A DNA stretch of 64,000 nucleotides from NCBI RefSeq assembly GCF_029688625.1, contig NZ_JARULC010000002.1, positions 310,001 to 374,000 on the forward strand, read 5' to 3'. This stretch comes from Qipengyuania marincola. GTDB taxonomy: Bacteria; Pseudomonadota; Alphaproteobacteria; Sphingomonadales; Sphingomonadaceae. This document shows, one piece after another, positions 23,167-30,967 of this stretch. The notes under the pieces were generated by a model. The model searched no databases. It was given only the letters and a program-made list of their open reading frames with translations, and was not told the origin of the DNA. Numbering within the stretch: the first letter of the stretch is position 1; each line of letters starts with the position of its first letter. The position numbers were made by a program, and so were the translations under genes.

Positions 23167-24395
23167 CCGAACTTCGCCGCGTTGCCATCTGCAAGCCACT
23201 GCGCACTCCCGTGGGCAAGTTCCTCGGCAGTCTCGCCCCCTTGGAGGCGGGCGAGCTGGGCGCAATCATCATCAAGGCGTTGGTTGAGCGCAGCGGTGTC
23301 GATCCCATGCGCGTCGACGACGTCGTCTTCAGCCAGGGCTACGGCAGCGGAGAGGCTCCCGCGATAGGCCGCTGGAGCTGGCTGGCGGCGGGCTATCCGA
23401 TCGAAGTGCCGGGCTTCCAGCTCGACCGGCGCTGCGGCTCGGGCCTGCAGGCGGTCGCAACCGCGGCGATGATGGTACAGACCGGCGTTGCGGACTGCGT
23501 TCTCGCGGGCGGAGTCGAGAGCATGTCCAACGTCGAGCATTATACCACCAAGGCCCGCATGGGTGTGCGGATGGGCGACATGGTCCTGTGGGACCGGTTG
23601 ACCCGAGGCCGCCTGATGAGCCAGCCGATCGACCGCTTCGGCGTCATCACCGGCATGATCGAGACCGCCGAGAATCTCGCCAAGGATTACGAGATATCCC
23701 GCGAAGCCTCCGATGCCTTTGCCGTGCGCAGCCACCGGAACGCCGCAAAGGCGTGGGACGAGGGCAAGTTCGACGAGCAGCTTGTCCCGGTCGAGATCCC
23801 TCAACGCAAGGGCGATCCGGTGGTGTTCGCGAAGGACGAAGGCTTCCGCGCCGACGCCGATATGGAAACGCTTGGCAAATTGCGTGCGATCGACCTCAAG
23901 CGCGACCCCGATGCGATCGTGACAGCAGGCAATGCAAGCCAGCAGAACGACGCCGCCGCTGCTTGCCTCGTAGTGGCTGAGGATAAGGTCGCTGAACTTG
24001 GGCTCGAACCCATCCTGTGGTTCCACAGCTGGAGCGCGGCGGGCTGCGACCCCAGCCGCATGGGCATCGGCCCGGTGCCGGCGGTCGAGAAGCTGTTTGC
24101 GAAGAGCGGCATGGGTTGGGACGACATCGGTCTCATCGAACTGAACGAAGCCTTTGCCCCGCAGGCGCTTGCCGTGATGAAAGGCTGGGGCTTCGCCGAG
24201 GACGACAGCCGCCGCGAGATCGTCAACGTCAACGGATCGGGCATCTCGCTGGGCCATCCGATCGGCGCAACCGGCATCCGCATTCTGGCCGACATGGCGC
24301 ACGAAATGCAGCGCCGCGAAATCCGCTATGGTCTCGAGACGATGTGCATCGGCGGCGGGCAAGGCATGGCCGCCATTTTCGAGCGTGCCGCCTAA
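23163..24395 (+). CDS. Acetyl-CoA C-acyltransferase (thiolase)
   Basis: 410 aa. Nucleophile C91 (LDRRCGSGLQAV), H365 (SLGHPIGATG) and C395 (CIGGGQG) complete the thiolase triad. Expected to cleave a 3-ketoacyl-CoA or condense acyl-CoAs. It is coupled on both sides: ATGA with the CoA transferase and TAATG with the hydratase. It is clearly a different paralogue from the thiolase at 36678-37856 and longer by 18 residues. Confidence 0.93.
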   Translation: MTELRRVAICKPLRTPVGKFLGSLAPLEAGELGAIIIKALVERSGVDPMRVDDVVFSQGYGSGEAPAIGRWSWLAAGYPIEVPGFQLDRRCGSGLQAVATAAMMVQTGVADCVLAGGVESMSNVEHYTTKARMGVRMGDMVLWDRLTRGRLMSQPIDRFGVITGMIETAENLAKDYEISREASDAFAVRSHRNAAKAWDEGKFDEQLVPVEIPQRKGDPVVFAKDEGFRADADMETLGKLRAIDLKRDPDAIVTAGNASQQNDAAAACLVVAEDKVAELGLEPILWFHSWSAAGCDPSRMGIGPVPAVEKLFAKSGMGWDDIGLIELNEAFAPQALAVMKGWGFAEDDSRREIVNVNGSGISLGHPIGATGIRILADMAHEMQRREIRYGLETMCIGGGQGMAAIFERAA

Positions 24396-25249
24396 TGGGC
24401 AAGTGGGATGGCTGGCTTGGGCGCAAGGAAGTGCGCCAGGATCAGCTGGACGAGGCGCTGGCACAACGCTGGCTCGCGACCTTCGATTTATCCGTACCGT
24501 CAGACGGCGTCATGCCCCATGGCATTCATTTCTGCCTCTGCACCCCGGACGCACCGACGCAAACGCTGGGTGAGGACGGCCACCCGGCCCGGTCGGACAC
24601 GTCCGCCAGCTTCATGCCGCCCGTACCGCTTCCGCGGCGGATGTGGGCGAGCAGCGCCATCACCTTCCTCGCGCCGCTGACGATCGGGTCACGCATCGAG
24701 CGGGTCAGCCGGATCGCGTCGATTGCAGAGAAAGAGGGATCGAGCGGCAAGCTGGCATTCGTCGAGGTCGACCATGTCACCACCTGTGACGAGGTCGAGG
24801 CCGTGCGGGAAAAGCAGATTTTGGTCTATCGCGGCGCAGCACCCAGCGACGCGCCACTCGTTCCGCCCTCGCCGGGCATCGCAAACTTCGAGGCCGGCGA
24901 ATGGGACGCAGTCGAAACGATTTTGCCCGATCCGCGACTGCTGTTTCGCTTTTCGGCACTCACCTTCAACACCCATCGCATCCATTACGACGCCCCCTAT
25001 GCGCAGGAAATCGAGCGCTATCGCGGGCTGGTGGTCCACGGTCCCCTGATGGCGAGCCTCTTGCTGCAACTGCTCGCGCGCACATACGGCGAGGAGCGCC
25101 TCGCCGATTTCAGCTTCCGCGCGGTCAGCCCGGCAATAGCGGGTGAGCCGCTTCATCTCGCGTTGCGCAGGCGCGAGAGCGGAATTGAACTCTCCGCCCT
25201 CGCGACCGACGGACGCGAATGCGTGAAGGCCCGCGCTAGCCTCGCCTAG
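24395..25249 (+). CDS. HTD2/FAS1-like MaoC dehydratase (3-methylfumaryl-CoA hydratase-like)
   Basis: 284 aa. A divergent N-terminal hot-dog (about 5-150: PVPLPRRMWASSAITFLAPL) and a C-terminal hot-dog with NTHRIHYDAPYAQEIERYRGLVVHGPL carry the hydratase active-site Asn/His region near residues 195-225. Members hydrate short branched or conjugated enoyl-CoA, such as mesaconyl-type substrates, and related proteins act in lipid synthesis. The ATG at 24395 shares one base with the thiolase stop. Convergent with ppk2, overlapping by 4 nt. Confidence 0.82.
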   Translation: MGKWDGWLGRKEVRQDQLDEALAQRWLATFDLSVPSDGVMPHGIHFCLCTPDAPTQTLGEDGHPARSDTSASFMPPVPLPRRMWASSAITFLAPLTIGSRIERVSRIASIAEKEGSSGKLAFVEVDHVTTCDEVEAVREKQILVYRGAAPSDAPLVPPSPGIANFEAGEWDAVETILPDPRLLFRFSALTFNTHRIHYDAPYAQEIERYRGLVVHGPLMASLLLQLLARTYGEERLADFSFRAVSPAIAGEPLHLALRRRESGIELSALATDGRECVKARASLA

Positions 25250-26016
25250 TCGACAGGATACGGAGCGATCGGCTGGAGCACGGAATAGCTTTCGCTGCGC
25301 GGCTCTCGCGGCAGTTCGGGAAAATCGATCGCCGGCGGATCGACATGCATATCGGGCAACCGGTCCAGCAGATTGCGCACCAGCGTAAGTCTGCCCAACT
25401 TCTGGTCGTTGAAATCGATCAACGTCCAGGGCGCGTGATCGGTGTGGGTGGCGGCCAGCATCGCCTCGCGTGCCTCGGTATAAGCATCGTATTTGCCACG
25501 CGCGGCAAGATCGATAGGTGAGAGCTTCCAGCGCTTGAGCGGATCTTCCAGCCGCTCGCGCAAGCGCTCTTCCTGCTGCGCCTGGTCGGTTGTCAGCCAG
25601 TATTTGAACAGCAGGATGCCGTCATCGATCAGCATTTTCTCGAATGTCGGTGCCTGGTCCAGAAAGCGTGCGACCTGCGCCTCCTCCGCATATCCCATCA
25701 CTCGTTCCACGCCCGCGCGATTGTACCAGCTGCGATCGAACAGCACGATCTCGCCCGCGCTGGGCAGATGTTCGACATACCGCTGGAAGTACCACTGCGA
25801 CTGCTCCGCTTCGGTCGGCTTCGACAGCGCGACCACGCGGCATTGGCGCGGATTGAGCCGCTCACGCACCGCGCCGATCGCGCCACCCTTGCCGGCCGTG
25901 TCGCGGCCCTCGAACAGCACCACGATCCGCTGCCCGGTGGTGCGGGCCCAGCGCGCCATGCGCACGAGCTCGCGTTCCATCGGTTCGAGCGCTGCTTCAT
26001 AGTCCTTGCGTTTCAT
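25246..26016 (-). CDS. Polyphosphate kinase 2 family protein
   Basis: 256 aa. P-loop kinase using polyphosphate to phosphorylate nucleotides. Walker A is EGRDTAGKGG (about 36-45, K43); Walker B/lid is FDRSWYNRAG (D94, R95). Single-domain length is typical of class I/III PPK2. Subclass, and so whether NDP or NMP is preferred, is not determined by eye. Divergent from phhA with about 60 nt between starts. Confidence 0.92.
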   Translation of the reverse strand: MKRKDYEAALEPMERELVRMARWARTTGQRIVVLFEGRDTAGKGGAIGAVRERLNPRQCRVVALSKPTEAEQSQWYFQRYVEHLPSAGEIVLFDRSWYNRAGVERVMGYAEEAQVARFLDQAPTFEKMLIDDGILLFKYWLTTDQAQQEERLRERLEDPLKRWKLSPIDLAARGKYDAYTEAREAMLAATHTDHAPWTLIDFNDQKLGRLTLVRNLLDRLPDMHVDPPAIDFPELPREPRSESYSVLQPIAPYPVD

Positions 26017-26075
26017 GGGGCAATCTCCGGCGGCATTTGAACAAACCAGGCAAACCTAGTATCACTGGTAACGAC

Positions 26076-27017
26076 ATGGCGACACTTGCAGAATCCGAAC
26101 AGGACTTTAGCCAGCTGCCGGACCTTCCGGCAGATGTATTCACCGCCCCGCTGAAGAAGCCCGAGCACGTCGGCGACGACTGGCTGGAGCCCAAGCAGAC
26201 CGAATATGACAGCGAAGACGATGCGATCTGGAACGACCTCTTCGCGCGCCAGATGGAAGTCTTGCCCGGGCGAGCCGCGACCGCATTCATGGAGGGCACC
26301 GAAAAGCTCGATCTGGGTCGCGGGGGCGTGCCTGATTTCGGCGAGCTGAGCGAAGAACTGGGCAAGCTGACCGGCTGGTCGGTGGTGCCAGTGCCGATGC
26401 TGATTCCCGATCACGTTTTCTTCTGGCACCTTGCCAACCGCCGTTTCCCTGCCGGGAACTTCATCCGCACGCGCGAGACCTTCGACTATATCCAGGAGCC
26501 GGATGTCTTCCACGACGTGTTCGGCCACGTGCCGATGCTGACCGACCCGGTCTATGCCGATTACATGCAGGAATATGGCCGCGCCGGGTGGAAGGCGATG
26601 CGCTACAATCGCCTCAAGGCGCTTGGTGCGCTCTACTGGTATACGGTCGAGTTCGGCCTCTTGCAGGAAGCGCCGGGCGATATTCGCGCCTATGGCGCCG
26701 GCATCCTCTCCGGTCCGACCGAAGTGGTCTATGCAACCGAGGCGCAAAGCCCCAATCGCATCATGCTCAACGTCGATCGGGTGATGCGCACCGATTACGT
26801 CATCAGCGATTTGCAGCCGACCTATTTCGTGATCGAGAGCTTCGAGGATCTCTACCGCCAGACGGTGGAGCGCGATTTCGACAAACTCTACCGCCATCTC
26901 GGCCCGGGCTTCACCTATGCCAACACGGCGGTCATCGACGTCGATTACGTGGTGAACGAAGGTACGCTGGAATATACGCTGCGCGGCGGACGCGGCAGCG
27001 GCGCGAAGCCAGTCTAG
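26076..27017 (+). CDS. phhA: Phenylalanine 4-monooxygenase
   Basis: 313 aa from ATG 26076; an in-frame TTG at 26037 would add 13 residues. Non-haem iron enzyme making tyrosine from phenylalanine with tetrahydropterin. Iron ligands H146, H151 (FHDVFGHVP) and E192 (YWYTVEFGL) have the spacing of bacterial PheOH. It is the short catalytic-domain-only bacterial type without an ACT regulatory domain. No pterin carbinolamine dehydratase (phhB) is adjacent. A strong terminator follows. Confidence 0.95.
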   Translation: MATLAESEQDFSQLPDLPADVFTAPLKKPEHVGDDWLEPKQTEYDSEDDAIWNDLFARQMEVLPGRAATAFMEGTEKLDLGRGGVPDFGELSEELGKLTGWSVVPVPMLIPDHVFFWHLANRRFPAGNFIRTRETFDYIQEPDVFHDVFGHVPMLTDPVYADYMQEYGRAGWKAMRYNRLKALGALYWYTVEFGLLQEAPGDIRAYGAGILSGPTEVVYATEAQSPNRIMLNVDRVMRTDYVISDLQPTYFVIESFEDLYRQTVERDFDKLYRHLGPGFTYANTAVIDVDYVVNEGTLEYTLRGGRGSGAKPV

Positions 27018-27028
27018 GCTTTCTTCCA

Positions 27029-27076
27029 GTCAAACGAAAACGGCCCCGGATCGCTCCGGGGCCGTTTCGTTTTGAC
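27029..27076. terminator. Strong bidirectional terminator after phhA
   Basis: Arms GTCAAACGAAAACGGCCCCGGA (27029-27050, with one A bulge) and the complementary 27055-27076 enclose a TCGC loop. The GC core CGGCCCCGGA/TCCGGGGCCG is flanked by A-rich and T-rich tracts, so both the phhA transcript and the convergent lipoprotein transcript can terminate here. Confidence 0.85.
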
Positions 27077-27105
27077 CTCGCCTGTGAACGGCGGGGCCAG
27101 TGAGA

Positions 27106-27372
27106 TTACATCTCGTTGCCGTCCATGTCTTCGCCGACCGTATCGGCCTGCTCTTCCATGGTGTCCTCCATGGCATCAGCCTGGTCTTCCATGGCTTCGA
27201 CTTCGGCTTCCGGTGCGCCTGCGTCTTCCATGGCTTCAGCCTGCGCATCCATTTCGGATTCCATCTGCTCGCCCTGGTCTTCCATGGCTTCTTCGGTCGG
27301 GCCGTCGCAAGCTGCAAGACCCAGGCTCAGCGCGGCGGCCGAGGCGACGATCATCATTTTGTTGAACTTCAT
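27106..27372 (-). CDS. Low-complexity acidic lipoprotein with EAMEDQ-type repeats
   Basis: 88 aa. Signal peptide with lipobox LAAC (Cys22). The mature chain is built from repeated AMED/QAD units (for example EAMEDQADAMEDTMEEQ) and contains no aromatics. DNA shows the matching repeat, with five CCATGG sites within about 150 bp (27155-27300). Function unknown; very acidic, possibly an envelope ion-binding or spacer protein. It resembles the lipoprotein at 19957-20259 in composition rather than by alignable sequence. Confidence 0.78.
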   Translation of the reverse strand: MKFNKMMIVASAAALSLGLAACDGPTEEAMEDQGEQMESEMDAQAEAMEDAGAPEAEVEAMEDQADAMEDTMEEQADTVGEDMDGNEM

Positions 27373-27442
27373 ATTTCTTCCCCTTGGTAAAACAGGACGG
27401 GGCGGAATGCCCCGATTGCTCCTGCGAACTTGAAAAATGTTT

Positions 27443-27697
27443 TCAGCGATAGGCGCGCTGGCGCAGCAGGCTGAAGGCGCCAATGGCGATAGACGCACCC
27501 AGGACCGCCCACAGCAGGGCCGTTCCGCTGATCGCGCCGAAAATGACGCCATTGCCCGCGACGATTCCGGCAAGCAGGGATCCGACCACACCGACTCCGG
27601 CATAGATCGCGATGTTGCGACCATCCTCGATCCGCAGAACGATGGTGGCAAGCCATCCCAGGATGGCCCCTACGACTATCAGTATGAGAAGACCCAT
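27443..27697 (-). CDS. GlsB/YeaQ/YmgE family stress-response membrane protein
   Basis: 84 aa with three TM segments (about 3-20, 30-48, 55-75), starting MGLLILIVVGAILGWLATIV, the transglycosylase-associated protein family signature. Often induced by general stress. A GGAAC on the minus strand (27756-27752) about 55 nt upstream could be a sigma-EcfG -35, but the -10 match is poor. The start at 27697 gives the family N-terminus; the longer open frame to 27808 is not supported. Confidence 0.86.
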   Translation of the reverse strand: MGLLILIVVGAILGWLATIVLRIEDGRNIAIYAGVGVVGSLLAGIVAGNGVIFGAISGTALLWAVLGASIAIGAFSLLRQRAYR

Positions 27698-27822
27698 CGG
27701 GCTCTTTCCTGAATAACTGTATCCACTCGAAAAGCTCGCACCGTCCGAAAGGTTCCCGAAAAAAGGCATCAATATGGCGCGATGCGACGGGGCGGGCGCT
27801 CCCTGCAACCTTAGAGGGGGGC

Positions 27823-28617
27823 TTAGAAGAGCAGCAAGAGTGCCGCACCGAGCAGGACGCGATAGACAACGAAGACCATCATCGAAGCCTTTTTAAGGAA
27901 ATTCATCAGGAACATCATGGTCGCAAGCGCGGCGAAGAAGGTCATCACCCCGGCCCCGATTGCGTCCATCTGCATCTGGCTGCTCGCCTCTGCCAGGTCG
28001 AGTGCGGCGATGAGCCCGGCGCCAGCCACCGCAGGAATGGCGAGAAGGAACGAGAAGCGGGCCGATTCGACCCGGTCGTAGCCGAGGAAGCGGGCCGCGG
28101 TCATCGTCGCGCCGGACCGGCTGGTGCCGGGGATCAGGGCCATTGCCTGGGCGATGCCGACGATGATCGCATCGCGCAGCGTCAGGTCCTCGTAACTCTT
28201 GGTTTCCCGGCCGATCCGATCCGCGATCCCGAGAAGCAGGCCGAAGACGATCAGGTTCGTGGCCACAAGGTCGGTCGACCGAAGGCTCTCCAGGTAACCG
28301 CCAAGCTTGAGATAGAGCCCGGCGATCACCGCCGGAACGGTGCCGGCCAGCACGAAGAGAAACAAGCGCCGCTGCTCCGGAGCCGAGCCCAGACCCACGG
28401 TAGCAAACCCGCCGCGCGCCAGACCCATCACATCCTTGCGAAAGTAGAGGATGATCGCCAGCAGTGAGCCGACATGGACCGCCACGTCGATCAGCGGCCC
28501 CTGGTCGGGAAAATCCGTCAGCTTCGGGATCAGGATGAGGTGGCCCGACGAGGAAATCGGCAGGAATTCGGTGATCCCCTGGACGATCGCGATGATGAGT
28601 TGCTGGAGAAAGGTCAT
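27823..28617 (-). CDS. uppP: Undecaprenyl-diphosphate phosphatase
   Basis: 264 aa, about eight TM segments. Recycles the C55 lipid carrier of cell-wall and O-antigen synthesis. Signature GITEFLPISSSGHLIL contains catalytic E17 and the SSSGH segment (22-26); the second conserved PGTSRSG is near 166-172. Full length for the BacA family. The gene is preceded by a terminator hairpin closing the M13 peptidase transcript. Confidence 0.95.
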   Translation of the reverse strand: MTFLQQLIIAIVQGITEFLPISSSGHLILIPKLTDFPDQGPLIDVAVHVGSLLAIILYFRKDVMGLARGGFATVGLGSAPEQRRLFLFVLAGTVPAVIAGLYLKLGGYLESLRSTDLVATNLIVFGLLLGIADRIGRETKSYEDLTLRDAIIVGIAQAMALIPGTSRSGATMTAARFLGYDRVESARFSFLLAIPAVAGAGLIAALDLAEASSQMQMDAIGAGVMTFFAALATMMFLMNFLKKASMMVFVVYRVLLGAALLLLF

Positions 28618-28638
28618 CTTGCGCGGTCCATGAAGAAA

Positions 28639-28670
28639 GGGCGGGACAAGTCAAGCGACCCGTCCCGCCC
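28639..28670 (-). terminator. Terminator of the M13 peptidase gene (minus strand)
   Basis: GGGCGGGAC (28639-28647) and GTCCCGCCC (28662-28670) form a 9-bp perfect stem. On the minus strand the stem is followed by a short TTTCTTC tract. It lies between the M13 stop and uppP start. Confidence 0.65.
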
Positions 28671-28699
28671 CAAGCGAGTTTTTGCGCCTGAACGCCGGT

Positions 28700-30844
28700 T
28701 TACCAGATGCGGATGCGCTCTTCCGGCGGCAGGTAGAGATCATCCTCCGGCGTCACGTTGAAGGCTTCGTACCATTCGTCGAAATTCCGCACGATGCCAT
28801 TGGTGCGATACATGGCCGGGCTGTGCGGACCGTTGCGTAGCTGCGAACGAAGCGCATCTTCACGATAGGCGCTGCGCCAGACCTGCGCCCAGGCGAGGAA
28901 GAAACGCTGATCGCCGGTCAGGCCGTCAATCACGGGGACTTCCTTGCCCTCGGTCGCCAGCTTGTAGGCGCGATAGGCCATCGACAGGCCGCCGAGGTCA
29001 CCGATATTCTCACCCAGTGCGAGGCGGCCATTGACGCAGGTTTCGCCATCGTCGAGCGGGCAGAACTGGTTGTACTGCTCGACCAGCCGGTCGCCCAGCT
29101 TGTCGAAGTTCGCCCGGTCTTCCGCCGTCCACCAGTTGCGCAGCGCGCCGGTGGCATCGGATTTGGACCCCTGGTCGTCGAAACCGTGCCCGATCTCGTG
29201 GCCGATCACGCCGCCGATCGCGCCGTAATTGACCGCGAGGTCTGCATCCTTGCCGAAGAACGGTTGCTGCAGAATGCCGGCCGGGAAGACGATCTCGTTC
29301 TTGGTGGAATTGTAATAGGCATTGACCGTCTGGGGCAGCATGAACCACTCGGTGCGGTCGATCGGCTCGCCCAGCTTGGCGAGATTGTCGGCCATCGACC
29401 ACTGGGCCGAAGCCATCGAATTGGCGATCGGATTGCCCGGCGTGATGGCCAGCCCGTCATAGGTTTCCAGGTTTTCGCGATAGCCGATCTTGGGATCGAA
29501 GGTGTCGAGCTTCGCCATAGCCTCGACCTTGGTTTCCTCGCTCATCCAGTCGATTTCGGCCAGCGATTCGGCCAGCGAGACGCGCAGATTGGCAACCAGC
29601 TCGTCCATCGCCGCTTTGCTTTCCGGCGGGAAGTACCGCTCGACATAGGACGCGCCCAGCAATTCGCCGAGCATGCCCTCGGTCGCGTCGACGGCGCGCT
29701 TCCAGCGATCGCGCTGCTCGGGCACGCCGCGCAGCGTCGTGCCGTAGAAGGCGAAGTTGGCGTCGTCGAACCGCTTGGGCAGGATCGAGGCGTTGTTCGA
29801 CAGGAAATTCTTGAGCGTCCAGGCGCGCAATACCTCCATGTCGGTCTCGGCGATGAGATCGAACATGGCGGGCGTGCCGCCGCCGATCTTTTGCACCGTC
29901 GCTTCGTCGAGGCCAAGCTCGGCAATACGCTCGGCCGTCGGCGGGATGTCGCCCACGATGAAGCGGTCGGTCTTGTCGAAACCGGTGGAGACCAACATCG
30001 CGGCAACCGGGAAGTTGTCCGACAAACCCTGCAACTCAGCGGGCGTCAGCGCGGTGTAGGTGAGGTCGCGGTTGCGGCGCACGGTCCGATCCCAGGCGAC
30101 CTTGCGGGCGAAGCTGTCTTCGAGATCATAGACCTTCTGCGCCATGCCGGCGGCATCGTCATAGCCGGCTTCGCTCATGAGGAAAGTCAGATAGTCCTGA
30201 TAGGCCGTGCGGATCGACAGGCCCTTCTCGGTTTCGTCGAGATAATATTCGCGATCGGGCATGCCGAGACCGCCGCTGCCGACATAGACCGAGTAGCGGG
30301 TGGGCTCTTTCGCATCGACGCTGACATAGCCGCCGATCGGCGAGGGATAGCCGGGCTTGCCCCACAGCGTGACCAGCTCGGCAAGCGTTTCGGCGCCGCG
30401 GATCTCGTCGAGATACGGCTGGGCAGGCGCGAGGCCGGCGGCCTCGATGGCATCGGTGTCGAGAAAGGCGTTGTAGGCATCGACGATGCGCTTCTCGTTG
30501 GAAGTCAGCTCGGAGGCAGGCTTGCTCACCAGCTCGTCGACCACCGCCTTCACATCGTAGGTCGATTTCTCCGCCAGCAGGTCGAAGGCACCAAAGCGAG
30601 CCTTGTCGGCCGGCAGCGGGTTCGCATCGATCCACGCTTGGTTGGCATAGGCGAAGAAGTCGTCGCCGGGATCGATGTCCGACGAAAGATAGCTCGTATC
30701 GAAGCCCCATTCGCCGAAGCTCATGGTCGGGCTTTCGTCCTTGGCCTCGGCCATCGTCGCTTCGGTGTGATCGTCGGCCAGCGCGGGGGTGGCGAGGCCA
30801 AGGGCCAGGGCGCTGGCGCCGGTGGCAAGCAGGGTACGGATCAT
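28700..30844 (-). CDS. M13 family metallopeptidase (neprilysin-like), secreted
   Basis: 714 aa with signal peptide (cleavage near ALA-DD, about residue 23). Zinc site HEIGH (H549, E550, H553) and third ligand E612 in GENIGDLGG, with the 59-residue spacing expected of neprilysins. Typical C-terminal NGPHSPAMYRTNG substrate loop. Periplasmic or extracellular oligopeptidase. The start at 30844 is used because the frame upstream lacks a signal sequence. Confidence 0.95.
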   Translation of the reverse strand: MIRTLLATGASALALGLATPALADDHTEATMAEAKDESPTMSFGEWGFDTSYLSSDIDPGDDFFAYANQAWIDANPLPADKARFGAFDLLAEKSTYDVKAVVDELVSKPASELTSNEKRIVDAYNAFLDTDAIEAAGLAPAQPYLDEIRGAETLAELVTLWGKPGYPSPIGGYVSVDAKEPTRYSVYVGSGGLGMPDREYYLDETEKGLSIRTAYQDYLTFLMSEAGYDDAAGMAQKVYDLEDSFARKVAWDRTVRRNRDLTYTALTPAELQGLSDNFPVAAMLVSTGFDKTDRFIVGDIPPTAERIAELGLDEATVQKIGGGTPAMFDLIAETDMEVLRAWTLKNFLSNNASILPKRFDDANFAFYGTTLRGVPEQRDRWKRAVDATEGMLGELLGASYVERYFPPESKAAMDELVANLRVSLAESLAEIDWMSEETKVEAMAKLDTFDPKIGYRENLETYDGLAITPGNPIANSMASAQWSMADNLAKLGEPIDRTEWFMLPQTVNAYYNSTKNEIVFPAGILQQPFFGKDADLAVNYGAIGGVIGHEIGHGFDDQGSKSDATGALRNWWTAEDRANFDKLGDRLVEQYNQFCPLDDGETCVNGRLALGENIGDLGGLSMAYRAYKLATEGKEVPVIDGLTGDQRFFLAWAQVWRSAYREDALRSQLRNGPHSPAMYRTNGIVRNFDEWYEAFNVTPEDDLYLPPEERIRIW

Positions 30845-30967
30845 GTTTGCAGTCTCCCAATCGCAGTCACCCGGCCACAAGGGCCGGGATCGGATGGAGG
30901 CGGACTAGCAGTTTTCATCGCAGATGCGATGCAGTTTATCGGTCGAATCAGCGCCTTGAGCGAGGAA

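Noticed and set aside
30870-30888. CCCGGCC/GGCCGGG hairpin between the ABC gene and M13 peptidase as a terminator
   Set aside because: Seven-bp stem without a T-tract, located in the M13 5' region; too weak to call.
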